DNA from: Hydrogenophaga aromaticivorans | GTDB taxonomy: Bacteria > Pseudomonadota > Gammaproteobacteria > Burkholderiales > Burkholderiaceae_C | Assembly (NCBI RefSeq): GCF_013387465.1 | Contig: NZ_VYGV01000001.1 | Coordinates: forward strand, 1 to 64,000 | Direction: 5' to 3' | DNA: 64,000 bases | In this document: one piece after another, positions 53,409 through 63,257 of the stretch | How positions within the stretch are numbered: the stretch's first letter is position 1 | Layout: each line of letters starts with the position of its first letter | The notes under the pieces: model-generated | Told to the model about the DNA's origin: nothing | Databases searched by the model: none | What the model saw: the letters and a program-made list of their open reading frames with translations, nothing else | Translations under genes and position numbers: made by a program

Positions 53409-53828
53409 ATGACCACACGCCGACGTTTCATTTTCATGATTCCCGCCTCCGGGGCCGTGTTGGCAACGGCCTGCTCGGACCAGGCAACACCACCCCCCGC
53501 TGCAGCGCCCGAGGCGGCTCCCGCCGCGGCCCCGATGGCCGCCCCACCCGCACCCGAGCCCGCCGCTCCACCGGCGGCGCCACAAGCCAGCGGCAGCGCC
53601 CCCATGCTTGACGAGGCGGACCCCGCTGCCGTGGCCCTCGGTTATGTCGCGGACACGACCCGGGCCGACAAGACCAAATACCCCAACCACGCCGACAGCC
53701 AGTCCTGCGCCAATTGCGGTCTGTACCAGGGCACCGCGGGCGCGGACGCCGGGCCTTGCCCGCTGTTCGCGGGCAAGCAGGTGGCGGCCCAGGGCTGGTG
53801 CGCCTCGTACGTGAAAAAGCCGGCCTGA
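53409..53828 (+). CDS. High-potential iron-sulfur protein with Tat-type lipoprotein signal
   Basis: A 139-residue HiPIP electron carrier. The C-terminal part has the four Fe4S4 Cys at 100, 103, 117 and 131 (SCANCGLYQG, GPCPLFAG, GWCASYVKK). The N-terminus carries a twin-Arg pattern (RRRFIF) and a lipobox-like ATAC with Cys22, followed by a Pro/Ala linker of about 45 residues. It would therefore be exported folded and tethered to a membrane, unlike the soluble HiPIPs of phototrophs. Such proteins feed electrons to reaction centres or terminal oxidases; the partner here is unknown. ATG 53409 is chosen because the upstream in-frame ATG adds only a non-signal stretch. Confidence 0.88.
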   Translation: MTTRRRFIFMIPASGAVLATACSDQATPPPAAAPEAAPAAAPMAAPPAPEPAAPPAAPQASGSAPMLDEADPAAVALGYVADTTRADKTKYPNHADSQSCANCGLYQGTAGADAGPCPLFAGKQVAAQGWCASYVKKPA

Positions 53829-53892
53829 TCGCGCGTTGCGCTGGCCGCGCTCTTTTTCGGGGTTTGAATTGGGCTACAATGCCGACCGCGTT

Positions 53893-53969
53893 GGCGATAT
53901 AGCTCAGTTGGTTAGAGCGCAGCATTCATAATGCTGATGTCGGTGGTTCAAGTCCACCTATCGCCACCA
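53893..53969 (+). tRNA. tRNA-Met (anticodon CAT)
   Basis: A 77-base tRNA with encoded CCA. The acceptor stem GGCGATA pairs with TATCGCC, the anticodon stem CAGCA/TGCTG closes the loop TTCATAA (anticodon CAT) and the T-arm GGTGG/CCACC closes TTCAAGT. The first pair is G-C, not the mismatch of initiators, so it is an elongator Met tRNA; lysidine-modified Ile2 is a less likely alternative. Confidence 0.93.
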
Positions 53970-53976
53970 AAGTTTC

Positions 53977-54011
53977 AAAAAGCGGACCCCGGCGACGGTG
54001 TCCGCTTTTTT
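53977..54011 (+). terminator. Rho-independent terminator after tRNA-Met
   Basis: An 11-bp stem (AAAAAGCGGAC at 53977-53987 with GTCCGCTTTTT at 54000-54010) with a 12-base loop, followed by a run of T. It lies just past the tRNA. Confidence 0.9.
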
Positions 54012-54038
54012 CTTGCCCGGCCCATTTCCCCACCGTCC

Positions 54039-54599
54039 ATGGCCATCAAATCCACCATCTTCAAGGCGAACCTGCAAATCGCAGACATCGACCACGGCTA
54101 CTACGCCGACCACGCGCTCACGCTCGCCCGCCATCCCAGCGAGACCGATGAACGCATGATGGTGCGGCTGGTGGCGCTGGCCATTCACGCCCACGAGCTG
54201 CAGGACACCTGCCATGGCGACGGCACGCTGGCCTTTGGCGCCGGCCTGTCCGACCCGGAAGACCCCGATGTGTCGCTGACCGACTTCACCGGTCGCAAAC
54301 GCATCTGGATCGAGGTCGGCCAGCCCGAAGACAAGCCCATGGCCAAGGCCTGCAGCAAGGCCGACGCGGTGTTCGTCTACGCCTTCGGCTCGGCGGCCGA
54401 TGTGTGGTGGCGCGGCATCGAGACCAAGCTGACCCGGCTCGACAAGCTGCAGGTCTGGCGCCTGCCGACCGAGGCCGCCCCGGCCCTGGCGGCGCTGGCC
54501 GAACGCAGCATGCAGCTGCAGGCCACGATCCAAGAGGGCGAGATCACGCTCTCCAGCACGCAGGGCAGCGTGCACATCGTTCCGCTGCGCTGGAAATAA
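54039..54599 (+). CDS. YaeQ family protein
   Basis: A 186-residue protein of the YaeQ family, which has a nuclease-like (PD-(D/E)XK) fold; its role is unclear. Segments: IFKANLQIADIDHGYYADHAL, ARHPSETDERMMVRL and RIWIEVGQPEDKPMAKACSK, the latter with the acidic residue, Glu and Lys of the fold. ATG 54039 begins with MAIKSTIF, the usual start. It lies right after the tRNA terminator, so its promoter must overlap that region. Confidence 0.9.
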   Translation: MAIKSTIFKANLQIADIDHGYYADHALTLARHPSETDERMMVRLVALAIHAHELQDTCHGDGTLAFGAGLSDPEDPDVSLTDFTGRKRIWIEVGQPEDKPMAKACSKADAVFVYAFGSAADVWWRGIETKLTRLDKLQVWRLPTEAAPALAALAERSMQLQATIQEGEITLSSTQGSVHIVPLRWK

Positions 54600-54621
54600 A
54601 CCGCCCCGGCAGAGCCTGTCC

Positions 54622-55260
54622 ATGCGCTGCCCGGTCTGTGAACACGACGCCGCGCATCCCTTCCAGACGGTGGGCCCGCGCCACTACTGGCGCTGCCCCA
54701 CCTGCAGCTGTACTTTTCTGCAACCCGACCAGCGGCCCGGCCCGGCGGCGGAGCAGGCCGAGTACCGGCTGCACCAGAACCACCCCGGCGATGCGGGCTA
54801 CCGCCGCCACTTGGAGCAGCTGACCGGCCCGCTGCTGCAGCGCCTGCCCCCGGCCCAGTCGGGCCTGGACTTCGGCTGCGGACCGGGCCCGGTGCTGCCC
54901 GACCTGCTGCGCGACGCCGGACATGCGGTGGCGCTGTACGACCCGTTTTTCCACCCCGACGACACCACGCTTACCACGCGCTACGACTTCGTCACCTGCA
55001 CCGAAGTGGTCGAGCACTTCCACCACCCGGCCGATGAGTTCCGACGCCTGCAGGGGCTGCTGAAGCCCGGCGGCTGGCTCGGCGTGATGACCCGCTTCCA
55101 GACCGACGACGCGCGTTTTGCCCAGTGGCACTACCGCCGCGATCCGACGCATGTGGTGTTCTACCGGGAAACCACGCTGCGCTGGCTGGCGCAGCACCAC
55201 GGCTGGTTGTGTGAAATTCCCGGCCCCAACGTCGCGCTGCTGCACAAGCCGGTGGACTGA
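54622..55260 (+). CDS. Class I SAM-dependent methyltransferase with zinc-ribbon N-terminus
   Basis: A 212-residue protein that combines a short zinc-ribbon-like N-terminus (two CxxC pairs in RCPVCEHDA and YWRCPTCSCTF) with a SAM-binding methyltransferase fold (LDFGCGPGPVLPDLLRDAG, CTEVVEHFHHP, LLKPGGWLGVMT). The substrate is not clear. It follows yaeQ by 22 bases and converges on the AhpD-like gene. Confidence 0.8.
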   Translation: MRCPVCEHDAAHPFQTVGPRHYWRCPTCSCTFLQPDQRPGPAAEQAEYRLHQNHPGDAGYRRHLEQLTGPLLQRLPPAQSGLDFGCGPGPVLPDLLRDAGHAVALYDPFFHPDDTTLTTRYDFVTCTEVVEHFHHPADEFRRLQGLLKPGGWLGVMTRFQTDDARFAQWHYRRDPTHVVFYRETTLRWLAQHHGWLCEIPGPNVALLHKPVD

Positions 55261-55272
55261 CCCCAACAGTGT

Positions 55273-55866
55273 TCAACCGCCGTGCTTGCCCGGCGTCCAG
55301 CCCTGGTCGCCCAGCGCCTGCTGCGCCAGCTGCTGCGGCGCGGCCTCCAGCGGCGTGGCCAGCGTGTCGTTCCAGCGGTTGAGGAAAGCGAACATCGCGA
55401 TCACGCCCAGCATTTCGACGATTTCGCCCTCGCTCCAGTGCCGCTGCAGCGTCGCGAACTGTTCGTCGGTCACCGCGTTGGGCTGGGCGGCTGCGGCCAG
55501 CGCAAAGTCCAGCGCCAGGCGCTCGCGCTCGTTGTAGTGCGGGCTGCTGGCGTACTGCCAGATGTCGGCCAGCTTGGCATCGCTCACGCCAAAGTTCTTC
55601 GCGCCCAGCAGCGTGTGGGCCTGGCAGTAGCGGCAGCCCGAGACCTGGCTCACCACGTGGCCGATGAGGCGGCGAAAGCCCAGGTCCACGTCACCCGCCG
55701 GGTCCATCACGGCGGCGTTCATCACCGCCAGCGCCTGGGCCAGCTTGGGCCGGCGCTGCATGGTCAACACGCTGTTGGGCGTGAAGCCCAGCGTGCCCAG
55801 GAAGAAGTCGAAGTGTGGCTGGAGTTCGGGCGTGGTTTCGGGCGGCAAGGGTTGCAGGCGGGCCAT
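55273..55866 (-). CDS. AhpD/carboxymuconolactone decarboxylase-like protein
   Basis: A 197-residue alkylhydroperoxidase-like protein. The redox motif SGCRYCQAHTLLGAK carries the CxxCxxxH pattern of AhpD, which reduces peroxides through a disulfide and a His/Glu relay. The N-terminal helices (FDFFLGTLGFTPNSVLTMQ) and C-terminal (VEMLGVIAMFAFLNRWND) are typical of the uncharacterised peroxidase-related branch. GGAG is placed well before ATG 55866. Peroxidase activity is inferred. Confidence 0.85.
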   Translation of the reverse strand: MARLQPLPPETTPELQPHFDFFLGTLGFTPNSVLTMQRRPKLAQALAVMNAAVMDPAGDVDLGFRRLIGHVVSQVSGCRYCQAHTLLGAKNFGVSDAKLADIWQYASSPHYNERERLALDFALAAAAQPNAVTDEQFATLQRHWSEGEIVEMLGVIAMFAFLNRWNDTLATPLEAAPQQLAQQALGDQGWTPGKHGG

Positions 55867-55978
55867 GGTGTCTCCGGTCAAACGGGTTTTTCACTGTACG
55901 CGAACGACCGGCTGCGTGAGACAATCGCAGCCCCACCCGTTCCGGGTTTTCCCTTGTCCCAGCCTCTGGATCTAAACC

Positions 55979-56347
55979 ATGAACCGCTGCCTTGCCTCCC
56001 GCTTCCGCGCCACCCGCCGCGCCGCTGCCCTTGCACTTGGCCTGCTGGCCTTCGGTCTGGCGCCTGCGGCCCTGGCCCAGAACCAGCCGCGCCCCTTTCC
56101 GGCCAACGCCCTGCGCGGCGCACTGGTCGTGGTGCAGCCCCCCGTGATCCAGCTGGACGGCAAGTCCGCACAGCTCTCGCCAGGCGCCCGCATCCGGGGC
56201 ACCAACAACATGCTGTTGATGTCGGGCAGCCTGTTGAATCAGGAACTGCTCGTGAACTACACCGTGGAGCCCAACGGCCTGGTGCACGACGTCTGGATCC
56301 TGACCGAAGCCGAAGCCGCCGAGAAGCGCAAGCGCGCCGGCGAATAA
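55979..56347 (+). CDS. Conserved exported protein
   Basis: A 122-residue protein with a signal peptide (AAALALGLLAFGLAPAALA) and a mature part with VVVQPPVIQLDGKSAQLSPG, ARIRGTNNMLLMSGSL and NYTVEPNGLVHDVWILT. It looks like one beta-rich periplasmic domain. I do not recognise a named family, though close relatives in other Burkholderiales are likely. It is divergent from the AhpD-like gene and is followed by a repeat-bearing gap and miaB. Confidence 0.7.
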   Translation: MNRCLASRFRATRRAAALALGLLAFGLAPAALAQNQPRPFPANALRGALVVVQPPVIQLDGKSAQLSPGARIRGTNNMLLMSGSLLNQELLVNYTVEPNGLVHDVWILTEAEAAEKRKRAGE

Positions 56348-56416
56348 CCCCAAGCAACCAGCAAAGGCCCCGCCAGGCGCACCGCGGAACCGGCTTCGCC
56401 GGGCCGCCAGTGCGGT

Positions 56417-56446
56417 CCCCCTTCCAGGGGGAAGCCGCGCAGCGGC
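56417..56446. repeat. Two-hairpin intergenic repeat of the Comamonadaceae type
   Basis: A hairpin with arms CCCCC and GGGGG (56417-56421 and 56427-56431) is followed closely by GCCGC/GCGGC (56434-56438 and 56442-56446). This GTCCCCCTTCCAGGGGG-type element recurs in intergenic regions of Comamonadaceae genomes as far as I recall. Here it precedes miaB by about 18 bases. Confidence 0.6.
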
Positions 56447-56464
56447 GCAGGGGGTGATCACAGC

Positions 56465-57817
56465 ATGTCCAAAAAAGTCTTTATCAAAACCTTCGGCTGC
56501 CAGATGAACGAGTACGACTCGGACAAGATGGCCGACGTGATGAACGCGGCCGAAGGCTACGAGCCCACGCAGGACGTCAACGAGGCCGACCTGATCCTGT
56601 TCAACACCTGCTCGGTGCGCGAGAAAGCTCAGGAAAAGGTGTTCTCCGACCTCGGCCGCGTGCAGCACCTGAAGAAAAAGGGCGTGCTGATCGGCGTCGG
56701 TGGTTGCGTGGCCAGCCAGGAAGGCGCCGAGATCATCAAGCGCGCGCCCTATGTGGACGTGGTGTTCGGTCCGCAGACCCTGCACCGCCTGCCCGAGCTG
56801 CTGGCCCGGCGCGAGCGCCAGTCGCGGCCCCAGGTCGACATCAGCTTCCCCGAGATCGAGAAGTTCGACCACCTGCCGCCCGCGCGGGTCGACGGCTGCA
56901 GCGCCTTCGTGTCGATCATGGAAGGTTGCTCCAAATATTGCAGCTACTGCGTCGTGCCCTATACCCGCGGCGACGAGGTCAGCCGCCCGTTTGAGGACGT
57001 GCTGGTGGAGATCGCCGGTCTGGCCGATCAGGGCGTGCGCGAGGTCAACCTGCTGGGCCAGAACGTCAACGCCTACCGCGGCAAGATGGGTGACACGGCC
57101 GAGATCGCCGACTTCGCGCTGCTGCTCGAATACGTGGCCGACATCCCCGGCATCGAGCGCATCCGCTACACCACCAGCCATCCCAACGAGTTCACGCCGC
57201 GCCTGATCGAGGCCTACGCGAAGATCCCGAAACTGGTGAACCACCTGCACCTGCCGGTGCAGCACGGGTCGGACCGCATCCTGATGGCCATGAAGCGCGG
57301 CTACACCGCCATGGAATACAAGAGCACGGTGCGCAAGCTGCGCGCGATCCGCCCCGATCTGGCCATGAGCAGCGACTTCATCGTCGGCTTCCCCGGCGAA
57401 ACCGAAGAAGACTTCAGCAAACTGATGAAACTGATCGACGATGTGGGCTTCGACATCAGCTTCAGCTTCATCTTCAGCCCGCGCCCGGGCACACCGGCCG
57501 CCAACCTGCCCGATGACACGCCGCACGACGTGAAGCTCAAGCGCCTGCAGCACCTGCAGGCCACGGTGGAAGCCAACGTGGCGCGCATCAGCGCCAGCCG
57601 GCAGGACACGGTGCAGCGCATCCTGGTCGAAGGGCCGTCGCGAAAATCCACGGCCGAGGTGCCCGAGCTCATGGGCCGCACCGAATGCAACCGCGTGGTC
57701 AATTTCGCCGCCGGACCGAACGCCGCCCGTCTGGTGGGCCAGATGATCGACGTGCGCATCACCGAAACCTTTGCGCATTCGCTGCGCGGTGAAGTGATGG
57801 TGAGCGAAACCGCATGA
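56465..57817 (+). CDS. miaB: tRNA-2-methylthio-N6-dimethylallyladenosine synthase
   Basis: Radical SAM methylthiotransferase acting on position 37 of tRNAs reading UNN codons; 450 residues. The N-terminal UPF0004 domain has its three Cys ([27 protein letters not shown]). The radical SAM cluster motif is [17 protein letters not shown], and a C-terminal TRAM domain follows. Full length. Confidence 0.96.
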   Translation: MSKKVFIKTFGCQMNEYDSDKMADVMNAAEGYEPTQDVNEADLILFNTCSVREKAQEKVFSDLGRVQHLKKKGVLIGVGGCVASQEGAEIIKRAPYVDVVFGPQTLHRLPELLARRERQSRPQVDISFPEIEKFDHLPPARVDGCSAFVSIMEGCSKYCSYCVVPYTRGDEVSRPFEDVLVEIAGLADQGVREVNLLGQNVNAYRGKMGDTAEIADFALLLEYVADIPGIERIRYTTSHPNEFTPRLIEAYAKIPKLVNHLHLPVQHGSDRILMAMKRGYTAMEYKSTVRKLRAIRPDLAMSSDFIVGFPGETEEDFSKLMKLIDDVGFDISFSFIFSPRPGTPAANLPDDTPHDVKLKRLQHLQATVEANVARISASRQDTVQRILVEGPSRKSTAEVPELMGRTECNRVVNFAAGPNAARLVGQMIDVRITETFAHSLRGEVMVSETA

Positions 57818-57824
57818 GCCTGCA

Positions 57825-57905
57825 CCCGGCCGTTCCGAAAGGGGCTCGCACCGCGGCCCGCCGGGCGAAGGTCCTCCCATGAGCGCCGCCCGGCCGTTCC
57901 GAAAG
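57825..57905. repeat. 17-bp direct repeat in the miaB-glrK gap
   Basis: CCCGGCCGTTCCGAAAG occurs at 57825-57841 and again at 57889-57905, 64 bases apart, in the 155-base gap before the sensor kinase gene. It could be a pair of regulator sites or a dispersed repeat; nothing in the window decides which. Confidence 0.75.
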
Positions 57906-57972
57906 CGCTCAGCCCCGCAGTGCACAGCGCGGAGGGCTGTCCCGTGAGCGCTCCCTTGACCCGGGGCACCCT

Positions 57973-59397
57973 GTGTTGAAAGCCACGCTGCGGTTTTCCT
58001 TCCCCCAGTTGCTGCTGGTGGCCTTCGTGCTGATCGGCGCGCTGCTGGGCGCGGCCGCCGTGCGCACGCTGTTTTCGCTCGACACGATCATGGCGCAGAG
58101 CCGGGAGAGCACCACCCAGGCGATCGCGCTGAGCACCGCGGCCCAGTCGCTCAGCGAGCGCAGCCTGACCATGGAGCGGGCCGCCCGCCAGGCGCTGGTG
58201 CTGGGCGACCGCCAGCTGCGGCAGCGTTTTGAGGAAGCGGCCGGCCACGCCAGGGACATCCTGCGCCGGCTCGAAAGCAACGAACTGCCGCCCGAGTTTT
58301 CGCGACAGTGGCTGCAACAGCTGAGCGACGTCGAGGCGCTGCTGGACGGTTCACCGGAAACCGCGCTCGACCGCGAGCGTGCCGTGGCCCGCGCCTTCCG
58401 CGAGCTGGACGGCCACAGCGCAGCGATTGCCCAGCAGGTCCAGGCCATCATCGGCAACCGCAACGACGCGCTGCAGGACCGGGTCGAGAAAAGCCGCCGG
58501 CAGCTGACACAACAGGTGCTGGGCTCCATCGCCCTGGCCGCGGTGATGGCGCTGGGTTTCGGCGTCTGGCTGGCCCGGCCGTTCCAGCGGCTGGAGAAAG
58601 CCATTGTGGGTCTGGGCGAGAACCGGCTCGACCTGCCGATCGACATCCCCGGTCCGCCCGATGTGCGGCGGGTCAGCCAGCAGCTGGAGTGGCTGCGCCT
58701 GCGGCTCACCGAACTCGACGCCGACAAGGCCCGCTTCCTGCGGCATGTTTCGCACGAACTCAAGACGCCGCTGGCCTCGCTGCACGAGGGCGTGGCGGTG
58801 CTGGGCGACGGTGTGGCCGGGCCGCTCAGCCCCAGCCAGGCCGAGGTGGTGAGCATCCTGCAGCACAACACCCAGCTGCTGCAACACCAGATCGAGGCGC
58901 TGCTGCGATTCAACGCCGCGGCTTTTGAAGCCCGCCAGCTCAAGCGCGAACCCACCGACCTGCTGGCCCTGGTGGAAGACCAGATCGAAGCCCAGCGCCT
59001 GCGCTGGCAGTCGCACCAGCTCAACGTGCGCGCCGAAGGTCCGTCGATGGTGTTGCCCGTGGATCGCGAAAAGGTGGCCTCGGCCATTGGCAACCTGTTG
59101 TCGAATGCGATCCGTTTTTCCCCCCAGGGCGGACTGGTCCGCCTGGTGCTGCAGGACGACGCCGGCCGGGCATGTCTCGACGTGATCGACCAGGGACCGG
59201 GCGTCGCAGAAGCCGACCGCGACCGCGTTTTTGAACCGTTTTACCGGGGAGAACGCCAGCCAACGGACACCGTGAGGGGCACCGGCATCGGCCTGTCCAT
59301 CGTGCACGAGTACATTGGAGCGCACGGCGGCCGAGTCCAGCTGCTGCCCGCGCGCAACGGCGCCCATTTCCGCATCGAATTGCCCCATGCCAGTTGA
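57973..59397 (+). CDS. glrK: GlrK/QseE-type sensor histidine kinase
   Basis: Inner-membrane kinase of 474 residues. An N-terminal helix (LLLVAFVLIGALLGAAAV), a coiled helical periplasmic region, a second helix (GSIALAAVMALGFGVWLA), HAMP, an H-box (FLRHVSHELKTPLASL, His261), N-box (IGNLLSNAIRFSP) and G-boxes (DQGPGVAE, GTGIGLSIV). The first codon is GTG at 57973 (TTG at 57976 is an alternative). The three-gene order kinase, lipoprotein, sigma-54 regulator is that of glrK-qseG-glrR (qseEGF) in E. coli, so the symbol is given by synteny and family; the signal is unknown. Confidence 0.85.
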   Translation: MLKATLRFSFPQLLLVAFVLIGALLGAAAVRTLFSLDTIMAQSRESTTQAIALSTAAQSLSERSLTMERAARQALVLGDRQLRQRFEEAAGHARDILRRLESNELPPEFSRQWLQQLSDVEALLDGSPETALDRERAVARAFRELDGHSAAIAQQVQAIIGNRNDALQDRVEKSRRQLTQQVLGSIALAAVMALGFGVWLARPFQRLEKAIVGLGENRLDLPIDIPGPPDVRRVSQQLEWLRLRLTELDADKARFLRHVSHELKTPLASLHEGVAVLGDGVAGPLSPSQAEVVSILQHNTQLLQHQIEALLRFNAAAFEARQLKREPTDLLALVEDQIEAQRLRWQSHQLNVRAEGPSMVLPVDREKVASAIGNLLSNAIRFSPQGGLVRLVLQDDAGRACLDVIDQGPGVAEADRDRVFEPFYRGERQPTDTVRGTGIGLSIVHEYIGAHGGRVQLLPARNGAHFRIELPHAS

Positions 59398-60063
59398 TAC
59401 CTTCCAGCGAGCGTTCCGCCGCGTCCACCTGAAGACCCGGTCCCGTCGCGTCGCCCTGTGCCTGAGCGCTGCCGTGTGCCTGAGCGCCTGCGCCACACCG
59501 GAACCCGCTCCCGCACCACCGCCGGTCCCCGCCATCGATCAGCCCACAGCACCCGCCACGACGGCGGAGACCACCGCACCGGTGCCAATGCCTCCCGCGC
59601 TGGCCGCCGGGGACCGGGACAGCCGGCCCGCCGGGGACGCCTCCGCGCCGCCGCCCCTGGAGTCGATGCTCGCCTACGCCGACCGCCTGCGGAGTCTGCC
59701 GGCGAACGAGCTGGCAAACGAGCTGGCCGCACTCGGCGATCCCGGCAACCTGCCGGTGCGCCAGTTCCAGCTCGCACTGGTGTTGATGCACAGCCACCAG
59801 CCGGCCGACACGGCCCGCGCGCTCGGACTGCTGCAGCGGGTCATGGCCCACCCGGCCCCGGAGAGTGCGCCCCTCAAGCCGCTGGCCCGTCTGCTGGCCG
59901 CCCGCCTGCTCGATCAGCGTCGCCTGGAAGACGGCGTGGAACGGCAGTCGCAGCAGCTTCGCGACAGCCAGCGCCGCATCGAGGTGCTGAACGAACGGCT
60001 CGAAGCCATGCGCGCCATCGAACGCAGCCTGACACCGCGCGGTGCCGGGCGCCTGTCGAGTCC

Positions 60064-60067
<4 letters not shown>
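59387..60067 (+). CDS. QseG-like lipoprotein
   Basis: A predicted lipoprotein of 226 residues with a signal ending in the lipobox LSACATP. A Pro/Ala/Thr-rich stretch is followed by helical segments (PPLESMLAYADRLRSL, LPVRQFQLALVLMHSH) and a C-terminal coiled coil (QSQQLRDSQRRIEVLNERL). Its middle position between kinase and regulator matches QseG, an outer-membrane lipoprotein that tunes the kinase in E. coli. ATG 59387 overlaps the glrK end by 11 bases, and the stop overlaps glrR as ATGA. Confidence 0.75.
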
Positions 60068-61497
<1,430 letters not shown>

Positions 61498-61501
61498 CAA
61501 C

Positions 61502-61533
61502 AAAAAACCGTTGATCTGAAACGGTTTTTTTTT
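61502..61533 (+). terminator. Rho-independent terminator of glrKR operon
   Basis: AAAAAACCGTT pairs with AACGGTTTTTT around a 7-base loop, followed by more T. It lies between the two GlrR-type boxes, five bases after the glrR stop. Confidence 0.9.
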
Positions 61534-61548
61534 CAACACCCGCCTGCC

Positions 61549-61566
61549 TGTCGCCGATCGACGACA
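61549..61566. promoter_or_regulatory. GlrR-type box 2 (TGTC-N10-GACA)
   Basis: TGTC at 61549-61552 and GACA at 61563-61566 with exactly 10 bases between them. It shares eight central bases with box 1 in the same frame (GCCGAT), and is centred about 130 bases upstream of the predicted opgG start of transcription. Confidence 0.75.
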
Positions 61567-61629
61567 AAAACAGGCCTCTTGGACCGCCCCAGTGACGCGA
61601 AACCGACCGCTCACATCAAAATCAACTCA

Positions 61630-61642
61630 TAACCAATTGATT
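61630..61642 (-). promoter_or_regulatory. IHF consensus site
   Basis: On the minus strand the sequence AATCAATTGGTTA fits the IHF consensus WATCAANNNNTTR exactly. It lies between box 2 and the -24/-12 element, centred near -52, where an IHF bend would bring a bound activator to a sigma-54 promoter. Confidence 0.65.
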
Positions 61643-61661
61643 TAAAAGGATTTTTCAGAGC

Positions 61662-61676
61662 TGGCACAGGGTTTGC
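61662..61676 (+). promoter_or_regulatory. Sigma-54 (-24/-12) promoter of opgG
   Basis: TGGCAC (61662-61667) and TTGC (61673-61676) are separated by five bases, the standard TGGCAC-N5-TTGC layout with GG and GC exactly 10 bases apart. The expected start of transcription is near 61688, essentially at the opgG ATG. Confidence 0.8.
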
Positions 61677-61688
61677 CCTTATCAAGGC

Positions 61689-63257
61689 ATGCCCACCCCC
61701 TTTCAACCGTTTCCTGCGCCCCGCATCCAGCGCAGCCGATCCCTGCTGATCGCGCTGCTGGCCATGCTGGCCGCGGCTTCCACGCAAGCCCAGGGCTTTG
61801 ACTGGAACACCCTCAGCCAGCTGGCCCGGACCCGCGCACAGGCGCCCTACAGCGCAAACAGCGACAAACTCCCCGCGGACCTCGCCGCCCTCGATTACGA
61901 CCAGGTGCGCGACATCCGCTTCCGTCCCGAGCAGTCGCTCTGGCGCGCGGAAAAGCGGTCTTTCGAGACCCAGTTCTTCCACCTGGGCCTGTACCAGACA
62001 CAACCCGTTCGCATCCACGAAATCACGCCCGAGGGCGTGCGGCACCTGTCCTACCGTGGCACCGATTTCGATTTCGGCCGCAACACCGTGGACGCCAAGG
62101 CCTGGGGCGACCTGGGCCATGCCGGTTTCCGCCTGCACTATCCGCTGAACGCCGGGGCCTACAAGGACGAGCTCGTCGCCTTCCTCGGTGCGAGCTACTT
62201 CAGGGCCCTGGGCGCCGGCCAGCAGTACGGCCTGTCGGCCCGTGGCCTCGCGATCGACACCGTGGGCGGCAGCGGCGAAGAATTCCCGCGCTTCACCGAG
62301 TTCTGGCTGGAACGCCCGGCGGCGGACGCGAAGCAGATCACGGTCTACGCCCTGCTGGAATCGCCGCGCAGCACCGGGGCCTACCGGTTCGTGCTGCGTC
62401 CGGGGACCCAGACCACCGTCACCGTGCACGCCCGGGTCTACCTGCGCCCGGGGTCGGCGCCGGTGAACACCCTCGGTCTGGCACCGCTGACCAGCATGTT
62501 CCTGTTTGGCGAGAACCAGCGCAGCGCCACCGACTTCCGTCCGGAAGTCCACGACTCGGACGGCCTGATGATGGTCACCGGGGACGGCGAGTGGCTGTGG
62601 CGCCCGCTGCAGAACCCGCGCCAGCTGGTGGTGAGTTCGTTCGCCATGCAACAGCCGCGCGGCTTCGGTCTGATGCAGCGCGACCGCAGCTTCGCCAACT
62701 ACGAGGACGTGGAAGCCCGCTACGAGCGCCGCCCCAGCGCCTGGATCCAGCCGCTGGGCAACTGGGGTGCCGGCCGCGTGGAACTGGTGCAGTTGCCCAC
62801 GCCCGACGAGACCCACGACAACATCGTCGCCTACTGGGTGCCCGCCACCCTGCCCACGCCCGGCGAACCTTTTGAATACGCCTACGAGCTGGCCTGGCAG
62901 GGCGACACGCAACAGCGCCCTCCGTCGGCCTGGGTCACCCAGAGCCGCCGCGGCTACGGCTACACCAAGCTGAGCGTCAGCGAACAGGCGCTTCAACCCC
63001 AGTACGTGCTCGACTTCGCCGGTCCGGCGCTGGAAGCCCTGCCTGCCGGCGCCCCGGTGCGCGCGGTGGTGAGCGCCGACACCAATGGCCGCGTCCTCGA
63101 AGCCCTGGCCTACCCCAATCCGGCCACGCGCACCTGGCGCGTGACCCTGCGCGTGGAACGCATCGACCCGAGCCGCCCGGTCGAGCTGCGCGCCTTTCTC
63201 CAACACCAGAACGACACCCTGAGCGAAACATGGACACAACTACTCCTGCCCGAGTGA
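61689..63257 (+). CDS. opgG: Periplasmic glucan biosynthesis protein OpgG (MdoG)
   Basis: Periplasmic protein of 522 residues required for branching of osmoregulated periplasmic glucans. Signal peptide around LLIALLAMLAAASTQA. The mature part has the MdoG family segments YDQVRDIRFRPEQSLW, FHLGLYQTQPVRIHEI, GASYFRALGAGQQYGLSARG and FWLERPAADAKQITVYALL. The only in-frame ATG that keeps the signal peptide is at 61689; it has a poor ribosome site (AAGG one base away). opgH overlaps its end by 28 bases. Confidence 0.94.
   Translation: MPTPFQPFPAPRIQRSRSLLIALLAMLAAASTQAQGFDWNTLSQLARTRAQAPYSANSDKLPADLAALDYDQVRDIRFRPEQSLWRAEKRSFETQFFHLGLYQTQPVRIHEITPEGVRHLSYRGTDFDFGRNTVDAKAWGDLGHAGFRLHYPLNAGAYKDELVAFLGASYFRALGAGQQYGLSARGLAIDTVGGSGEEFPRFTEFWLERPAADAKQITVYALLESPRSTGAYRFVLRPGTQTTVTVHARVYLRPGSAPVNTLGLAPLTSMFLFGENQRSATDFRPEVHDSDGLMMVTGDGEWLWRPLQNPRQLVVSSFAMQQPRGFGLMQRDRSFANYEDVEARYERRPSAWIQPLGNWGAGRVELVQLPTPDETHDNIVAYWVPATLPTPGEPFEYAYELAWQGDTQQRPPSAWVTQSRRGYGYTKLSVSEQALQPQYVLDFAGPALEALPAGAPVRAVVSADTNGRVLEALAYPNPATRTWRVTLRVERIDPSRPVELRAFLQHQNDTLSETWTQLLLPE

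Noticed and set aside
53893..53969. Initiator tRNA-fMet
   Set aside because: The acceptor stem has a G-C first pair, while initiator tRNAs lack this pair, so an elongator Met tRNA is the better reading.
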